Position numbers and translations under genes: made by a program. DNA of 64,000 bases, from contig CM067373.1 in NCBI GenBank assembly GCA_034401795.1, positions 88,373,448 through 88,437,447 of the forward strand. Reading direction: 5' to 3'. Positions 1 through 11,018 of this stretch are shown piece after piece. The notes beneath the pieces are model-generated. The model was not told the DNA's origin. It worked only from the letters and a program-made list of their open reading frames with translations, and did no database searches. The DNA comes from Chaetoderma sp. LZ-2023a. Taxonomy: Eukaryota > Mollusca > Caudofoveata > Chaetodermatida > Chaetodermatidae. Position 1 is the first letter of the stretch, and each line of letters opens with the position of its first letter.

Positions 1-39
1 GATTGAACGGTAATGGATGTTTTTGTGGTGTAATAACAA
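1..39 (-). mobile_element. terminal fragment of a second DIRS-type element
   Basis: The first 39 bases match the outer terminus of the DIRS element at 32396-32434 (same orientation; shared blocks GATTGAACGGTA and GTGTAATAACAA, few mismatches). After the shared GTAATAACAA end the two sequences diverge, as expected at an element boundary. The body of this copy would lie to the left, outside the window. It is too short to judge completeness. Confidence 0.7.
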
Positions 40-515
40 CTAGCATTAACTGAGGATAGATGAAAACATGAAGAATCTAGTTTATATTCTATCAGCTTAA
101 TGCCGTAATCCCAAATTTGCATAAGATCTTATGTAAACATAGCTAATGTGTGTACTGAGTAGTGCATTCTAAAATAGCCTTAGAGAGCAAGGGTCATCAG
201 TTAATTGTTGAAACAACATCTTAGCAGACTATATTTTCTCTATGAGTTTAAGATTCTTCCATAGGCCATGAACATTTTACAAGAAATAGATTTAGACACA
301 GAGACAGTTCTCAATATAAACATCTAGCTGTACATAGGTAGTCTAATATGTTTACATTATTGATTAAATAGGGTGTCTGTGGGTTTAACACAACTGGTCG
401 AAATATACAGAGTTAAAACATTTAAGACAAACAAAAGTTGAAAAAAATTAACCCATGGATTATAGAAAGAAGCAAATAAGACTCCTAATTTATTGAAATA
501 TATGTGTCCTTTTAG
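40..515. other. no recognised feature
   Basis: AT-rich sequence without an exon-like ORF or a repeat family that I recognise. Confidence 0.5.

Positions 516-574
<59 letters not shown>
516..574. repeat. (ATT)n microsatellite
   Basis: About 20 uninterrupted copies of ATT/TTA. It produces the poly-Asn stretch in a spurious minus-strand reading frame. Confidence 0.97.
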
Positions 575-577
<3 letters not shown>

Positions 578-708
578 GCAATAAAGTATCCAAAAATACA
601 TGTAGATAACCATCCATCAATATGTACATGTACCTGTATGTGTCTAAATGCTATATAGTTGTTTTAAGAAAATTGCATTTCAGAAAAATATTTTTTATAC
701 CAATATTT

Positions 709-816
709 TAGGTTTTGGACAGTTTTGGACAATTTAAGGTGTCCAAAACCTATTTTGGGCGGACGGTTTAAACCATGGTTTAAACCGCGGTTTAAACCAC
801 TAGTGTCCAAAACTTG
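709..816. repeat. clustered palindromes GGTTTAAACC x3 inside TGTCCAAAA inverted repeats
   Basis: The 10-bp palindrome GGTTTAAACC occurs at 765-774, 777-786 and 789-798, separated by AT and GC, so on a strict 12-bp pitch. The block is flanked by TTTTGGACA and TGTCCAAAA words in both orientations (about 711-752 and 803-814). It looks like the end of a small foldback element or a multimeric protein-binding site. Confidence 0.75.
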
Positions 817-1399
817 CCAACCCTGTCATCCATTAAGCTTTCTATACCAAATGCCTTATTTAAGATATATATGCACCGATTGTAATACAGCTGATCATAA
901 AAGTGGATATATAACATTTTTAAATCCTAAAATATTTTACATCGGCTTCATCTTCGGCAGGGGATGGTGGTATGTGGATGTATAAGAGGGTCTTCAATAA
1001 CAACATTATTGATATTATACATGTATATACAGTAAGGGTATTTAATTTTCTAGATATTTTCATGAGATTTTCATTATACATGTAATACTGCTACCCATAG
1101 TATGTGACAATCAATGCCTTATTACATCACTCTCCAGACGAGTATTACTACGCAAGCACAAAACAATAGAAGGATCCTTATACAGCACGAATAGGAAACA
1201 GCACAAACATTATAAACACATCCTGATTTTATTCAAGTCAATGCAATGCATACATGAGTGTTAATCATTCATTTTAACATGGCATAGAAGGAAACATAAT
1301 TGGTCAAAATATGAGTATTCTAAGATTTTTGCGCTTAATTCTTGAAATTTATAGTAAAGAAAATAAAAAGCTTTTTAGTGTAAAGAATGTTCATTTACA

Positions 1400-2180
1400 A
1401 CCCAAATGAACAATATTTTAGAAAACGTACCACAAGAACTCACTTATCGAGCCAGTCATAGTGTAGTGGCCAAAAAAAGTCTTCTCTTGCCCAACAAATG
1501 GACAAACGCAAAGACCGGTCGGCTTGATCATTAAAGGGTTAAATTATTATATCACGCAGGGAATAAAAATATGACTGACCACTGACTTTAAAAATTCCAA
1601 TTCCAAGTTCAAGGTTATTTATTTTGATCTAATATAAAGATTTTACATGTAAACCTTATTTCTAAATCAGAAATATATTTCTGTAAAATGGAAACCTAAG
1701 ACCCATATCTATGCCAATCAAATGGACCGTGATGGTCGTAATGGTCAAACCTGCTAAAACTGACCTCTGTCATGAGTGGTCATGAGGAATATCCATTTGT
1801 GGGCCAAGAGAAGTATTTTTGTAAATTTACCACTGGAATGACTGGCAAAAAACGAGCCAGTGATTTCAGTCAAAAATGTTCAAAAATAGTCTTCTCTTGG
1901 CCTGCAAATGGACATTCGATAAGAAAATCCTACAAAATCTTTAATTTTCTTTACCAATCTTGGTCATCAACCTGTTAATGGCGACATTTTTTAAAGAAAT
2001 TATTTCCTTGTTGAATGTCCGTTTACAGGCCAAAACGACTATTTTTGAAAATTTACCATTAGAATGACTGCCTCTGTTAACGAGCCAGTAATTCCAGTGG
2101 TAAATCTTTAAAAATTGTAAATTCTCTTGTCCTGCAAAGGGACAATCTCCTCAAGATGTCTGCAGAAGTTCTTTTGGCAG
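1400..2180. mobile_element. foldback element family A, three degenerate copies
   Basis: Three partial copies (about 1400-1545, 1735-1980 and 1985-2180) of the commonest repeat in the window. The consensus layout is TTAACCCTTTAA, then TGTCCATTTGCAG, an arm ending CCACTGGAATGACTGG, a GAGCC turn, then the arm in reverse ending CTGCAAATGGACA, and AAAGGGTTAA. It has no coding capacity. TTAA targets with CCCTTT ends suggest mobilisation by a piggyBac-type transposase (inference). Confidence 0.75.
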
Positions 2181-2740
2181 ACGTAAACATTTATATTGAG
2201 TACCGTAGTTTTGTACCATGCATTGACTTGAATAATGACATCATTACATATTCACTACTAGTTTCCTGATGCAGCACACAACATGCAACTTAACAATCAA
2301 CTCCCGGCCACAACACTAAACCAGCCTCAACAGACACTGTCACATACAGTCAAAATATATACAACATGGGGGGACTGGAAAGACGGGATGAGATTTCACA
2401 GCTACAGTGCATAACTCATGTACAAAATGTGAGGTAAAGTCTCCTAAAATGAAGCAAAAATTTTAAGTTAATAATCAAAGCTGGTTAAAGTCAAACATTT
2501 TTTATGCATTGGTACAATTCACGGTATTACTGCAATGCGGGGAGGGAGGAGCAATCACGATATTGATAATTACCTGCTGCTATTAGGTAATAGTAATAAT
2601 AATAATAATGATCATGAACTACTTACATAACACAACCCTCTCTCCATTGTCAGCTGTCAGTAGCAAAAATACACGAAGATTGAGGAAATTAACTGTCTCG
2701 AAGCTGCAAGTCACCAGATAATATTTTCAATGTGCAAAAG
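2181..2740. other. no recognised feature
   Basis: Non-coding, with no clear repeat except a short ATA-rich stretch near 2590-2610. Confidence 0.4.
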
Positions 2741-2744
2741 CTCT

Positions 2745-2895
2745 TGACTCGTTGAACATTTTGAAAACAATTTGACTGAAAGTTGGTGGTGGCTTAGTCA
2801 GTCAAATTGTTTTCAAAATATTTAACAGGTTCAGAGATATGGCCTCTGGAATATAACGTCTGCAAAAACTCGGCAGTCAGAGGGTTAACACATTC
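2745..2895. mobile_element. foldback element, AAAACAATTTGACTGAAAG variant
   Basis: Two arms, TTTTGAAAACAATTTGACTG and its inverse CAGTCAAATTGTTTTCAAAA, surround a short loop at about 2757-2818. An asymmetric tail ending AGAGGGTTAA follows. Related copies lie at about 15290-15415, 46250-46335 and 52465-52570. Confidence 0.7.
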
Positions 2896-3134
2896 AGAGT
2901 GAGAGTAACCTAACATGTGAGCGTTGCTTAAAAGGACTTGTACGCAATAGTCAATTTGGGTCTGATGGGCTCGTAATTCTTCTGAAAATTTGTGCGATAA
3001 ATTTATTCAATACCGACACTTATCTTATTGCTAACACTTCTATTGTTAAAAAAAATCAAGAAAAATGAAACGTTTTCAAAGAATTACCAATGGTTATCAT
3101 CCTGTTGCTGATATCTGTGTGTTTCCACACTAAA

Positions 3135-4062
3135 GAATTTAACCCAAGAGCCGGCCAAAAACAGCTTCTGCAGTGGTCTTCAGAAATGTCCATTTGCAGA
3201 CCAAAAGAAAATAATTTTTGAAAATTTGCCACTGAAATGATGGACTCGATAACTGACCCTGGGGTTATTCCAGTAATAAGTTTTCAAATATTAACCTCTT
3301 GGTCTGCAAATGGGCATTTTCAATCAGAAAATTTTCTTGAACAAATTTGCAGGTTATGGGTTAAACATTCTTATTTTGTGCAGCTGATGAGGGACCAATA
3401 AGATATTAACCCTTTAACCCCACAAATTTGTTCACGAGAATTTCAATTTTCGCATAGAAAAAGTCCATTTGCAGAAAATATTTTTGAAAATTGAACACTG
3501 GAATGATTGGCTCGGTTATCGAGCCAGTCATTCTAGTGGTATGTTTTCAAAAATAGTCTTCTGTTCTACAAATGGACATTTCTCAATATGGCTGCAGAGG
3601 CCATTTTTCGCTGTCTTGAGTGTTAAAGGGGTTAATGGTTTAGATTGATCATAAAATTCAAAATTTATGTTTAAGTCCGTGTTCATTTGCAGATGAAGAG
3701 AAGACTATTTTTGATCATTTACCAATGAAATTGCTGCCTCACAGTCATTGCTGCCTCACAGTCATTGAGCCCACTATTCCAGTGATGCATTTTCAAAACT
3801 AACCTTCTTTACACCCGTCAATGGACATTCCCCAAGTCCAGGTAATACGCTGTTTTTGGCCGGCTTGACCGTTAAGTGTTTAACCCTTTAACCCTCACAT
3901 CAGCCAAAAATGGCTTCTGCAGTGGTCTTGAGATGTGTCCATTTTCAGACCAAGACTCATTAGTGGTAAATTTTCAAAAATAGTCTTCTCTTGGTCTGCA
4001 AATGGACATTTTCTATGAAAAAATTTAAATTTTCTTGAACAAATTTGAGGGTTAAAGGGTTA
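3135..4062. mobile_element. head-to-tail cluster of four family A foldbacks
   Basis: Copies lie at about 3135-3365, 3406-3635 (well preserved, TTAA at both ends), 3636-3880 and 3878-4062. Neighbours abut at or share TTAA, so each new copy seems to have used the TTAA at the edge of the previous one. Each folds on the arms CCACTGGAATGACTGG / CCAGTCATTCCAGTGG. A further eroded copy lies at about 4245-4375. Confidence 0.8.
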
Positions 4063-4597
4063 TACTGAATTTACATGGCGATCTGCAGAATCGGTTTATC
4101 CGTGTACAGGAGAGGTGATTACATCCACCATTTTCTGTTGAGATAAACCACCATTCTTAACTGTGCTTAGAACCATGTCACATTCCAATCAAATATGCTT
4201 CGAGGAACTGGATGCTACAACAAGGTATATTCAATGCAGACTAAGAAAATAATTTTGCCACTAGAATGACTCGGGCTAATGAGCGATCCAGTAATTTTAG
4301 CATGTATGGTCAACATTACTCCTCGAAAATAATCTTATAGATATTTTTTAAAGGCTGCGTTGTCCACTAAAGGATTAAATGAATGAAGATTAGTCGGAAT
4401 TTTAATACAGGATAAATCTAGGTACAAGTAAAAATGAAATTTTATTAACAGAACTAAGAGACTGTAATTTAAAAAATAACATCAGCTGCTAATGTGCTTT
4501 TACAGAATACACACATGGCACTCGAGTAAAGAGAGCGCATAGACAAAAATGTCAATTATAGAAAAATAAATCAAATTATAAAAAAATAATATATTAC

Positions 4598-4758
4598 CTC
4601 CCTTGCTTCCCGTTTAACCATGAGATGGTGCCACCGATTGTCGTCAAATCGTTTCTGATGTGGGTAAATTATCCGTTCATAAGGACCAGAGCCAAGGTTG
4701 ACAGCCACAGAGATTCCACCATTATGCAAGGAGATACTGAAATAGTCTTTCTCATGAC
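4598..4758 (-). CDS. neurexin-like gene, exon encoding the second part of an LNS (laminin-G) domain
   Basis: A 161-bp internal exon of a neurexin-type presynaptic adhesion receptor. It encodes about 54 residues: DYFSISLHNGG, then VAVNLGSGPYE, then RFDDNRWHHLMVKREARE. This is the laminin-G pattern (DY..L.L..G...N.GSG...F.DN.WH.V.V.R) and looks closest to LNS2 of alpha-neurexins. The acceptor is TATTGTAG at 4759-4766 and the donor is GAG|GTAATA at 4597. The exon starts in phase 1, completing a Gly codon with the upstream exon at 10363-10509, and ends in phase 0. Its 3' end falls where neurexins carry alternative splice site 2, so the next exon may be a cassette. The rest of the domain is not found in 1-4597. 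Family assignment rests on recall. Confidence 0.88.
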
Positions 4759-4784
4759 CTACAATACATATATGAGTAAGATAT

Positions 4785-4969
4785 TTAACGCTTTCACTGA
4801 TGAATTCCTTATATCTCATATTCAATGCCACCAAACAGGAAAACTGTTGTATATTTTGAAATGAATCTGACTGGAAGCTCCTAGTCAATTCCTTTCAAAA
4901 TAATCAACAGAATAAGTTTTATATCGTAAAGAAAATACTTTTTCAGGGATTTGTCAGTGAAAGGGTTAA
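4785..4969. mobile_element. foldback element family B, intact ends
   Basis: It begins TTAACGCTTTCACTGATGAA and ends TTTGTCAGTGAAAGGGTTAA, near-perfect terminal inverted repeats with TTAA at both sides (185 bp). Inside are the arms TTTTGAAATGAATCTGACTGG and CTAGTCAATTCCTTTCAAAA. It lies only about 25 bp upstream of the neurexin acceptor, in intron sequence. Confidence 0.85.
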
Positions 4970-5399
4970 CATAAAATAGTAACAAAATTCTTTTATGTCA
5001 AGGTATTCTTCTGAGACATAAACCTAACAGTAAACTGAAGCTGATATGACAATGGAATGAATTTTTGGTAAGAAGTGAAATGGGGTTCCTGTCATGAGAA
5101 TTAAGTACATGAATAATAAACATGATGGTTAATTGAAATGAGACACCCATGCATAGGGTGTGTGGCACTCAGTTTGAACATAACTATTTGAATAAAGGCT
5201 GGAATATCATAAAACTTATCATTATAGTATTAAGCTCATATTAGCCTAGGGTTGTAGCAGCAATGATGGTCTAAAATTGGCCAAAAAGTCTTAAATGATT
5301 TATTGGAAAATATAAGCATCGATAAATTAAATTTGTGTTCACATTCAACATTAAACCCTACCATATCATTATAGGGTCTTTCTAACCTAGTTTAATTAC
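4970..5399. other. no recognised feature (intron)
   Basis: AT-rich, no exon signature or repeat family seen. Confidence 0.4.
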
Positions 5400-7640
5400 A
5401 GTCGGACATGAGTGACTTAACTGGCATGACTCAGGAGAGTAATGTTTTTAAAGATTTCCTGAAAATTTTTACAAATCTGAGATATCCAAAAGAAGTTGAG
5501 GAATCTGCTTTCTGCATAGTGGTTCTAAAGCCTAATACCCTAGTAAATCTACCCAGAGGAAGAAGTCCACTTCTAAAATTTCTGAAAAATCTAAAAAATT
5601 CATAATGGCTGCAAACAATCGGCCACTCAGATTTCTGTTCAGAAATTCCTAAGCTGATGACCCTAGGCTCATTCCAGCCAGGCTTTAATTAAAATTGGCA
5701 CACTGGGTAATCAGGAGTATTATCATTATCATAAGATGATTGCCAAATGAATTGACCTATAAAATTTCTGTTTATAGATTCAAAAACCAGTTGAGTTAAA
5801 GAGACATTTTTTTTTTAGATTTTAAATGTTTTTATTGCACCTTAGTATGCTATTAATGCATACTAATTTTTATACACAAATTCTGACTATGTCACCCACA
5901 TTTGTTATGTTATTGTTGTTCTGGATTTATAGAGCCGCGCACAAAAGTTTCTTACATTTGTTTACGGATCACTCAGATTGGAGGAACTCAAAAAATCTTA
6001 TTAAGAGGTGCAAGGGCCTTGTCATGCTCACCTGGACCATTATCATTCGAACCATTTGCATTTAAATAGACATGATGGATAATTTCTGGAAAATCTATGA
6101 TGATCGCCAAAGAAATTGACCAATTGAAATTCTCATTTGATTTCCTGAAGCTTATCACCATAGGATCATTCCACCCAAGTTTGGTTAAGATCTAGTCATT
6201 GATTAAGTAGTTAGTAGTGATTTAAACTCTGCTGCAAAATGTCTGGAAGATCCAAGATCCCTGCCGAAAAAATTTACCAATCAAGATTCTCATTAGAACT
6301 CTTGAAGTTGATCATGATTATTAAGGAGCATTCCACCCAATTTCATTGAAATTGGGACATTGATTAAGGAAGAGTAACAATTTTTAAAGGATTTTTGGAA
6401 AATCCAAGATGGCCACCAGAAATATTGACCAATCAAAACGCTGTATACAAGTTCTGAAGTCTATTTCCATAGAGTCTTTCCAACCCAATTAAGTTGAAAT
6501 CCGCAAAGCCGTTAATGAGGAGTAGAGTTTTGATAATTTCCAGCAAATTTTTCATAAAATCTAAGGTTTTCACACAAGAAATTGACATTAAAATTCTTTC
6601 TTGAAGCCTACCCACATAGGTTTGTTCCTGCCACATTAAGCTGAAATCCGCCCAGCAGTTATTGAAGCGTAGCGTTTTGACTATCTCCGGTAAATCTTTC
6701 AGAAAATCTAAGAGAACTGATCAACCAAAATTATGAATAGAAGTTCTGCAGTCTACCATGATAGGGTCCCTCTGTCCAAATTTGGTTGAAATATGTCAAG
6801 GAACTAATAAGTACCGTTTTGACAATTTCTGTTAAATTTTTCATAAAATCTAAGATTTTCACCCCCAAAAATTGATTTATCAAACATCTAAATTAAAGCT
6901 TTTAGAGGGTATTAACTTAGGGTCCTTCCAGCCAAATATGATTGAAATCGCTCAAGCTGTTAAGAAGCGATTTGACAATTTCCAGTAAATCTTTCATAAA
7001 ATCTAATATTTTCACCCACAAATCTGACAAATTAAAATTGTGAATGGATGATCTAGAGCCTATCATCATCAAATTCTTTCAGCTAAATTTGGTTGAAATT
7101 GGTCAAAATGGTAGAGACAAGGCAATTTGATAATTTCCAGTAGATTGAAAATAAAATCTAAGATTTGACCCCCAAAAATTCACGAATCAAAATTCTGTAT
7201 GATGGTTCTAGAGCCTATCATGACAAGATCCTTTCAGCCAAACTTAGTTGAAATCACTCAGAATGGTAAGGGGAAGCAATTTGACAAGTTCCGGTACATT
7301 TTTCATAAAATCTAATATTTTCACCCAAATAATTGATGAACTAAAATTCTGAGTGTACGTTCTAGAGCCTATAGCCATAGGATCCTTTCAGCCAAATTTG
7401 GTTAAAACCAGTCAAGATGGTAAGAAGAACAAGAAGCAATTTGATAATGTCCAATACATTTAAAATAAAATCTAGAGTTTTGACCCAAAAAAATTTACGA
7501 ATCAAAATTCTGTATGGAAGTTCTAGAGCCCATCACCACAGAATCCTTTCAGCCAAATTTGGTTGAAATCGCTCAGAATTGTAAGAAGAAGCAATTTGAC
7601 AATTTCCGGTACATTTTTCATAAAATCTAATATTTTCACC
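5400..7640. repeat. degenerate tandem array, period about 155 bp
   Basis: About 14 diverged units. The marker block (T)TTTCATAAAATCTAAGATTTTCACCC recurs near 6535, 6682, 6821, 6976, 7132, 7288, 7446 and 7601, with weaker versions at 6081, 6233, 6387 and back to about 5440. Spacings are 139-158 bp. A second marker, CAGCCAAATTTGGTTGAAAT, falls between them. There is no open frame through the array. A related motif set recurs at 41290-41700 and 42600-43000. Confidence 0.85.
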
Positions 7641-7931
7641 AGGCCAGGTGAGCTAATAAATTAATCAGTTGCCGACATCGCTATGATTATGTAACGCAAA
7701 TGCGCATGAGCCTACTAAATAGGCTGGCGTTCTCGTGAAATTTGTTAGCTCTGTTTATATTTGCAATATCAATATTTGTGAAATTCATAATTTGCACTTT
7801 TTTTTACTATTGAGTGGTCGCATTTATAAGCGCTATTCAAGTACGAGTATTGCCACACTAGAACCGTTTTATGCACATACTTCTGGATATTAGATTTTGA
7901 GATTTATCAGATAAATACATACCATTATTAT
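7641..7931. other. no recognised feature
   Basis: Sequence between the tandem array and the next foldback; nothing supported. Confidence 0.4.
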
Positions 7932-8115
7932 TTAACACCTTAACCGTAAGACCATAGATAACAAATTCTTTCAGAGATAAGAAATATTCTGTTCTATATT
8001 TTGAAACTAATTTAACTGGGAGCCATAGACAGCAAACAGCTAAATTAGTTTCAAATGTTCCACAGCTTTCTTGTATAATTGTCTGAGATTGAGATACTGA
8101 CATTTCAAGGGTTAA
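7932..8115. mobile_element. foldback element family B
   Basis: TTAA-bounded. The arms TTTTGAAACTAATTTAACTGGGAG and CTAAATTAGTTTCAAA sit around a short loop with the half-palindrome CATAGACAGCA. Confidence 0.75.
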
Positions 8116-8186
8116 ATAGTTAATGGTCAAGTATAGCAAGATGGCTTATACACTGGTCTTGTGCAATGTCCATTACAGATTACCCC

Positions 8187-8399
8187 TTAACACTCGGATG
8201 TAAACGTTTTAAATTTTGAAATTAAATTAAAAGATGAATAGGTGTTCATTTGTCAACAAGTATGGTGGAAGATGTTGCTGTTGTGGATTGCAACATCGTC
8301 CACCAAAATTGTTGAAAAATGTACACGTGTTTCTTTGCTACTGACATAGTAAAAGATAGAATATTGACATCCAAGACATCAGAGTGCCGTAAAGATTAA
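8187..8399. mobile_element. foldback element family C
   Basis: TTAA at both ends. The arms contain AATTAAATTAAAAGATGAA, then TGGTGGAAGATGTTGCTGT and its inverse GCAACATCGTCCACCA, closing with ATTGACATC...AGAGTG. Other copies are at 10614, 35393 and 52880. Confidence 0.8.
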
Positions 8400-9034
8400 C
8401 AAAATAGATTTTTGGTAATCAAGTCAGTAATTCAATGAGTCTTCTGAAATGATTAGTCTCTTACCCTGCATATTATGGACAATAGTTATATGAGAATTTG
8501 TCACCAAATTTGACCAGTAAACGGTTAGATTGCGTTAATATGAGAGATTATGTGGGTATCGCCATCATCATTCTGGCATTCTGCTTGATAATTATTAATA
8601 CGCCCTTGCTAAACAGATATTAATGCACATCTCTGTTAGGAGGCCACTGATGTCTGAGTATGGCTATCATCTAAAAGAAACATGCACCCGTCAACGGAGA
8701 CAAGACAAGACAGCTAAAATAAGCTTGCAGCTTTGCATTCTCTCTAAAAGTTTCGCAGTTTATTCGAAGCGAGAAGCTGTCCAAGACACGCTTATCAATA
8801 CATTCAACATGTATGGAATGCTTTGTATGGGTTAGCTGCAATCAGGCTGCAATGACAAGCAGTATTCTGGAAAGCTATCACTGAGCTCAGAACTTCCACA
8901 TTAAATAAAGTCGCCGCATTCAAGAATGAAGATTTTCTAGCTAGGTTGTCCAGTGACCCTACTACAACACTGACATAATGCCGATACAGGTACATAAATG
9001 GTATTTATTCCCAAATAATTCTTTCAGATTTAAA
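8400..9034. other. no recognised feature
   Basis: Only short chance frames and no repeat family that I recognise. Confidence 0.4.
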
Positions 9035-9235
9035 TTAAACATTTTAGTCTTGAGGAATGTCCATTTGCAAGCCAAGGGAAGATTATTTTTGACAATTAAC
9101 CACTGGAACAACTGGCTCGACAAGCAGTCATTCCAGTGGTATATTTTCAAAAGAAGTCTTCTTTTGGCTTGCAAGTAGAGTAATATTTTATCTTCTTTTT
9201 TTTTTTAATACCAGTTTTGCCCATTAACATGTTAA
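9035..9235. mobile_element. foldback element family A
   Basis: Arms TGTCCATTTGCAAGCCAAGGGAAG and CTTCTTTTGGCTTGCAAG around CCACTGGAACAACTGGCTCG. TTAA occurs at both borders, and a poly-T expansion lies in the right arm. Confidence 0.75.
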
Positions 9236-9744
9236 TACATTATTTCTTAGAAACATTGCTCATGTATATATTGTTGACAAACAGACAATGATGACCAAGT
9301 TGCTGGAATTTTGAAAACAATGTGAATGAAAGCTGTGCTTGCCTTTATGGCTGCAGCAGCTTACATGTACATTGATCTACATAGTCTTCAAAACTCTACC
9401 GGTTCACACAATGATTGGACAGATTAATTTCAAAGCATGTGTCAAGGACTCTTGAAACCCAATATATGCTGTGGTGGATCTGGGATTGGCTGAGTTCCGG
9501 GGAAGATAGTTCCGAGGATCTTCCCCGGGGAAATTTTGAAACTTAGATGCTCTGAGAACCTGTTTTGCAATGAGATAAACAGTCAGCCCTGGATTCAGAC
9601 ACACAAACACATATTTTGAATTACTACTAGTACAGCGTACATTTCAACTTTTTCAAGTAATTTCAAGAACTGTGTCAAATTTCAAGTACATTTCAAATTT
9701 TGGTGAAATCTGTATTGGTAACAGTTGGTAGAACTTCATGAGTA
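9236..9744. other. no recognised feature
   Basis: Intronic sequence. A short TTTGAAAACAATGTGAATGAAAG remnant near 9312-9332 resembles a foldback arm. Nothing else is supported. Confidence 0.4.
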
Positions 9745-10300
9745 GGCACATCGTTTGGTGGTGTACAATCATCCTGTCCATTTTCAAACAATTCTCTGTC
9801 AAACTGTACGAGTTGCAGACAAGCTTTTCAGGACATACAGACCTACAGCTACATTGGATGGACGGATGAAAATTTTTTTAACATCAGGCACATATTTTGG
9901 TGGTGTACAATCATACTGTCAAGTTCGAAACAATTCTCTCTCAAACTGTACAAGTTGCAGCGACAAGATTTTCGGGATGTATGGATAGATGGACATACCT
10001 ATGGATGAATGGGATGGATGGATGGATGAAAAGTATTTTAACATTTAAGCCACATCCTGTGAAGTTCCAAACAATTCTCTCTCAAACTGTGGGAATTGCA
10101 GCGACAAGATTTTTGGGCCGTATGGATGGAGACTTATGGGTGGACAGGACAAACTGATGAAAAATCTTTTAACAGTAGGCACATCTTTGGGTGGTCTACA
10201 ATCATGAATCAACCCGTCAAGTTTCAAACAATTCTCTCTCAAATGGTAGTAGTTGCAGCGACATTTTCAGGACGCACATACATATGGATGGGACAAAAAC
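9745..10300. repeat. tandem array, about 143 bp x 4
   Basis: The block CAAACAATTCTCTCTCAAA, followed by GTTGCAGCGACA, recurs at about 9785, 9929, 10068 and 10227 (spacings about 144, 139 and 159). Three of the units also carry GGTGGTGTACAATCAT. GGATGGATGGA-type simple sequence lies between units. The frames across it are spurious. Confidence 0.85.
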
Positions 10301-10362
10301 ATAATATCCTGCAGTTGGGCGTGTGTGTGGGGGGTGTATGTGTGTGTATAATTAATTAATAC

Positions 10363-10509
10363 CTGTGTAAAAAATCAATCCATCGGCTTGCCGAGTTCGG
10401 AAATAAAAGCTAATCTCATCATTGTTGCTGACAATCGGGTCACCGCGACTTGACAGGTCATAGCTCAGATACTGGCTACCAAAAAATGTTGCTTCTGATG
10501 GTGATTTTT
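10363..10509 (-). CDS. neurexin-like gene, exon encoding the first part of an LNS (laminin-G) domain
   Basis: A 147-bp exon encoding about 48 residues: EATFFGSQYLSYDLS, then PIVSNNDEISFYFRTRQ, then ADGLIFYT. Alpha-neurexins have the same order at the start of LNS2 (ATF.G..Y..YDLS....S..DEI...F.T.Q..GL..HTG). The acceptor TTATTTGCAG ends at 10510 and the donor is ACAG|GTATTA at 10362. It begins and ends in phase 1, and its last base plus the first two bases of 4598-4758 make the Gly of the conserved TG. Distance to the next exon is 5.6 kb. The preceding EGF-encoding exon is not identified in the window. The product is a single-pass presynaptic receptor; only this ectodomain piece is visible. 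Confidence 0.88.
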
Positions 10510-10613
10510 CTGCAAATAACAAGCAATGACAAACGTTCATTACCAAAACACACATATATATTTACTGTGCCTCATATATATATCCATGTATACAAACACA
10601 TGACCTGAATGAA

Positions 10614-10810
10614 GCCCTACCACTCTGACGCCACAATGTCAAATTTTCAAATTAAATTAAAAGATGAACTGGTGTTCACTTTTTAACAAATTTGGTGGAA
10701 GATGTTGCTGTCGAAGACAGCAACAATCGTCCACCAAAATTGCTGGAAAATGTACACTATTTTCTCTGCTATTGGCACAGTAAAAGATAGAATATTGACA
10801 TCAGAGTGGC
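10614..10810. mobile_element. foldback element family C
   Basis: Ends CCCTACCACTCTGACG and TTGACATCAGAGTGG, with arms TTGGTGGAAGATGTTGCTGTC and CAACAATCGTCCACCAAAAT. It lies about 100 bp upstream (minus-strand sense) of the neurexin exon acceptor. Confidence 0.8.
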
Positions 10811-11018
10811 AACGGTTCCCATTAATTTGAGAGAAACATTTGCATATGATATGAGATACTTGTTTCACATGTTTCAAGTTCTCTGCAATTTACATGTATC
10901 TAGCATGCAATGCTCCGAGTCCCGGACTCCATATTCGGACTCCATATTCGTTATAACTATTGGATGGCATATTAGTGGAGTGTACATACAGTCTGTACAG
11001 ACCAGGCCATGACTTTCT

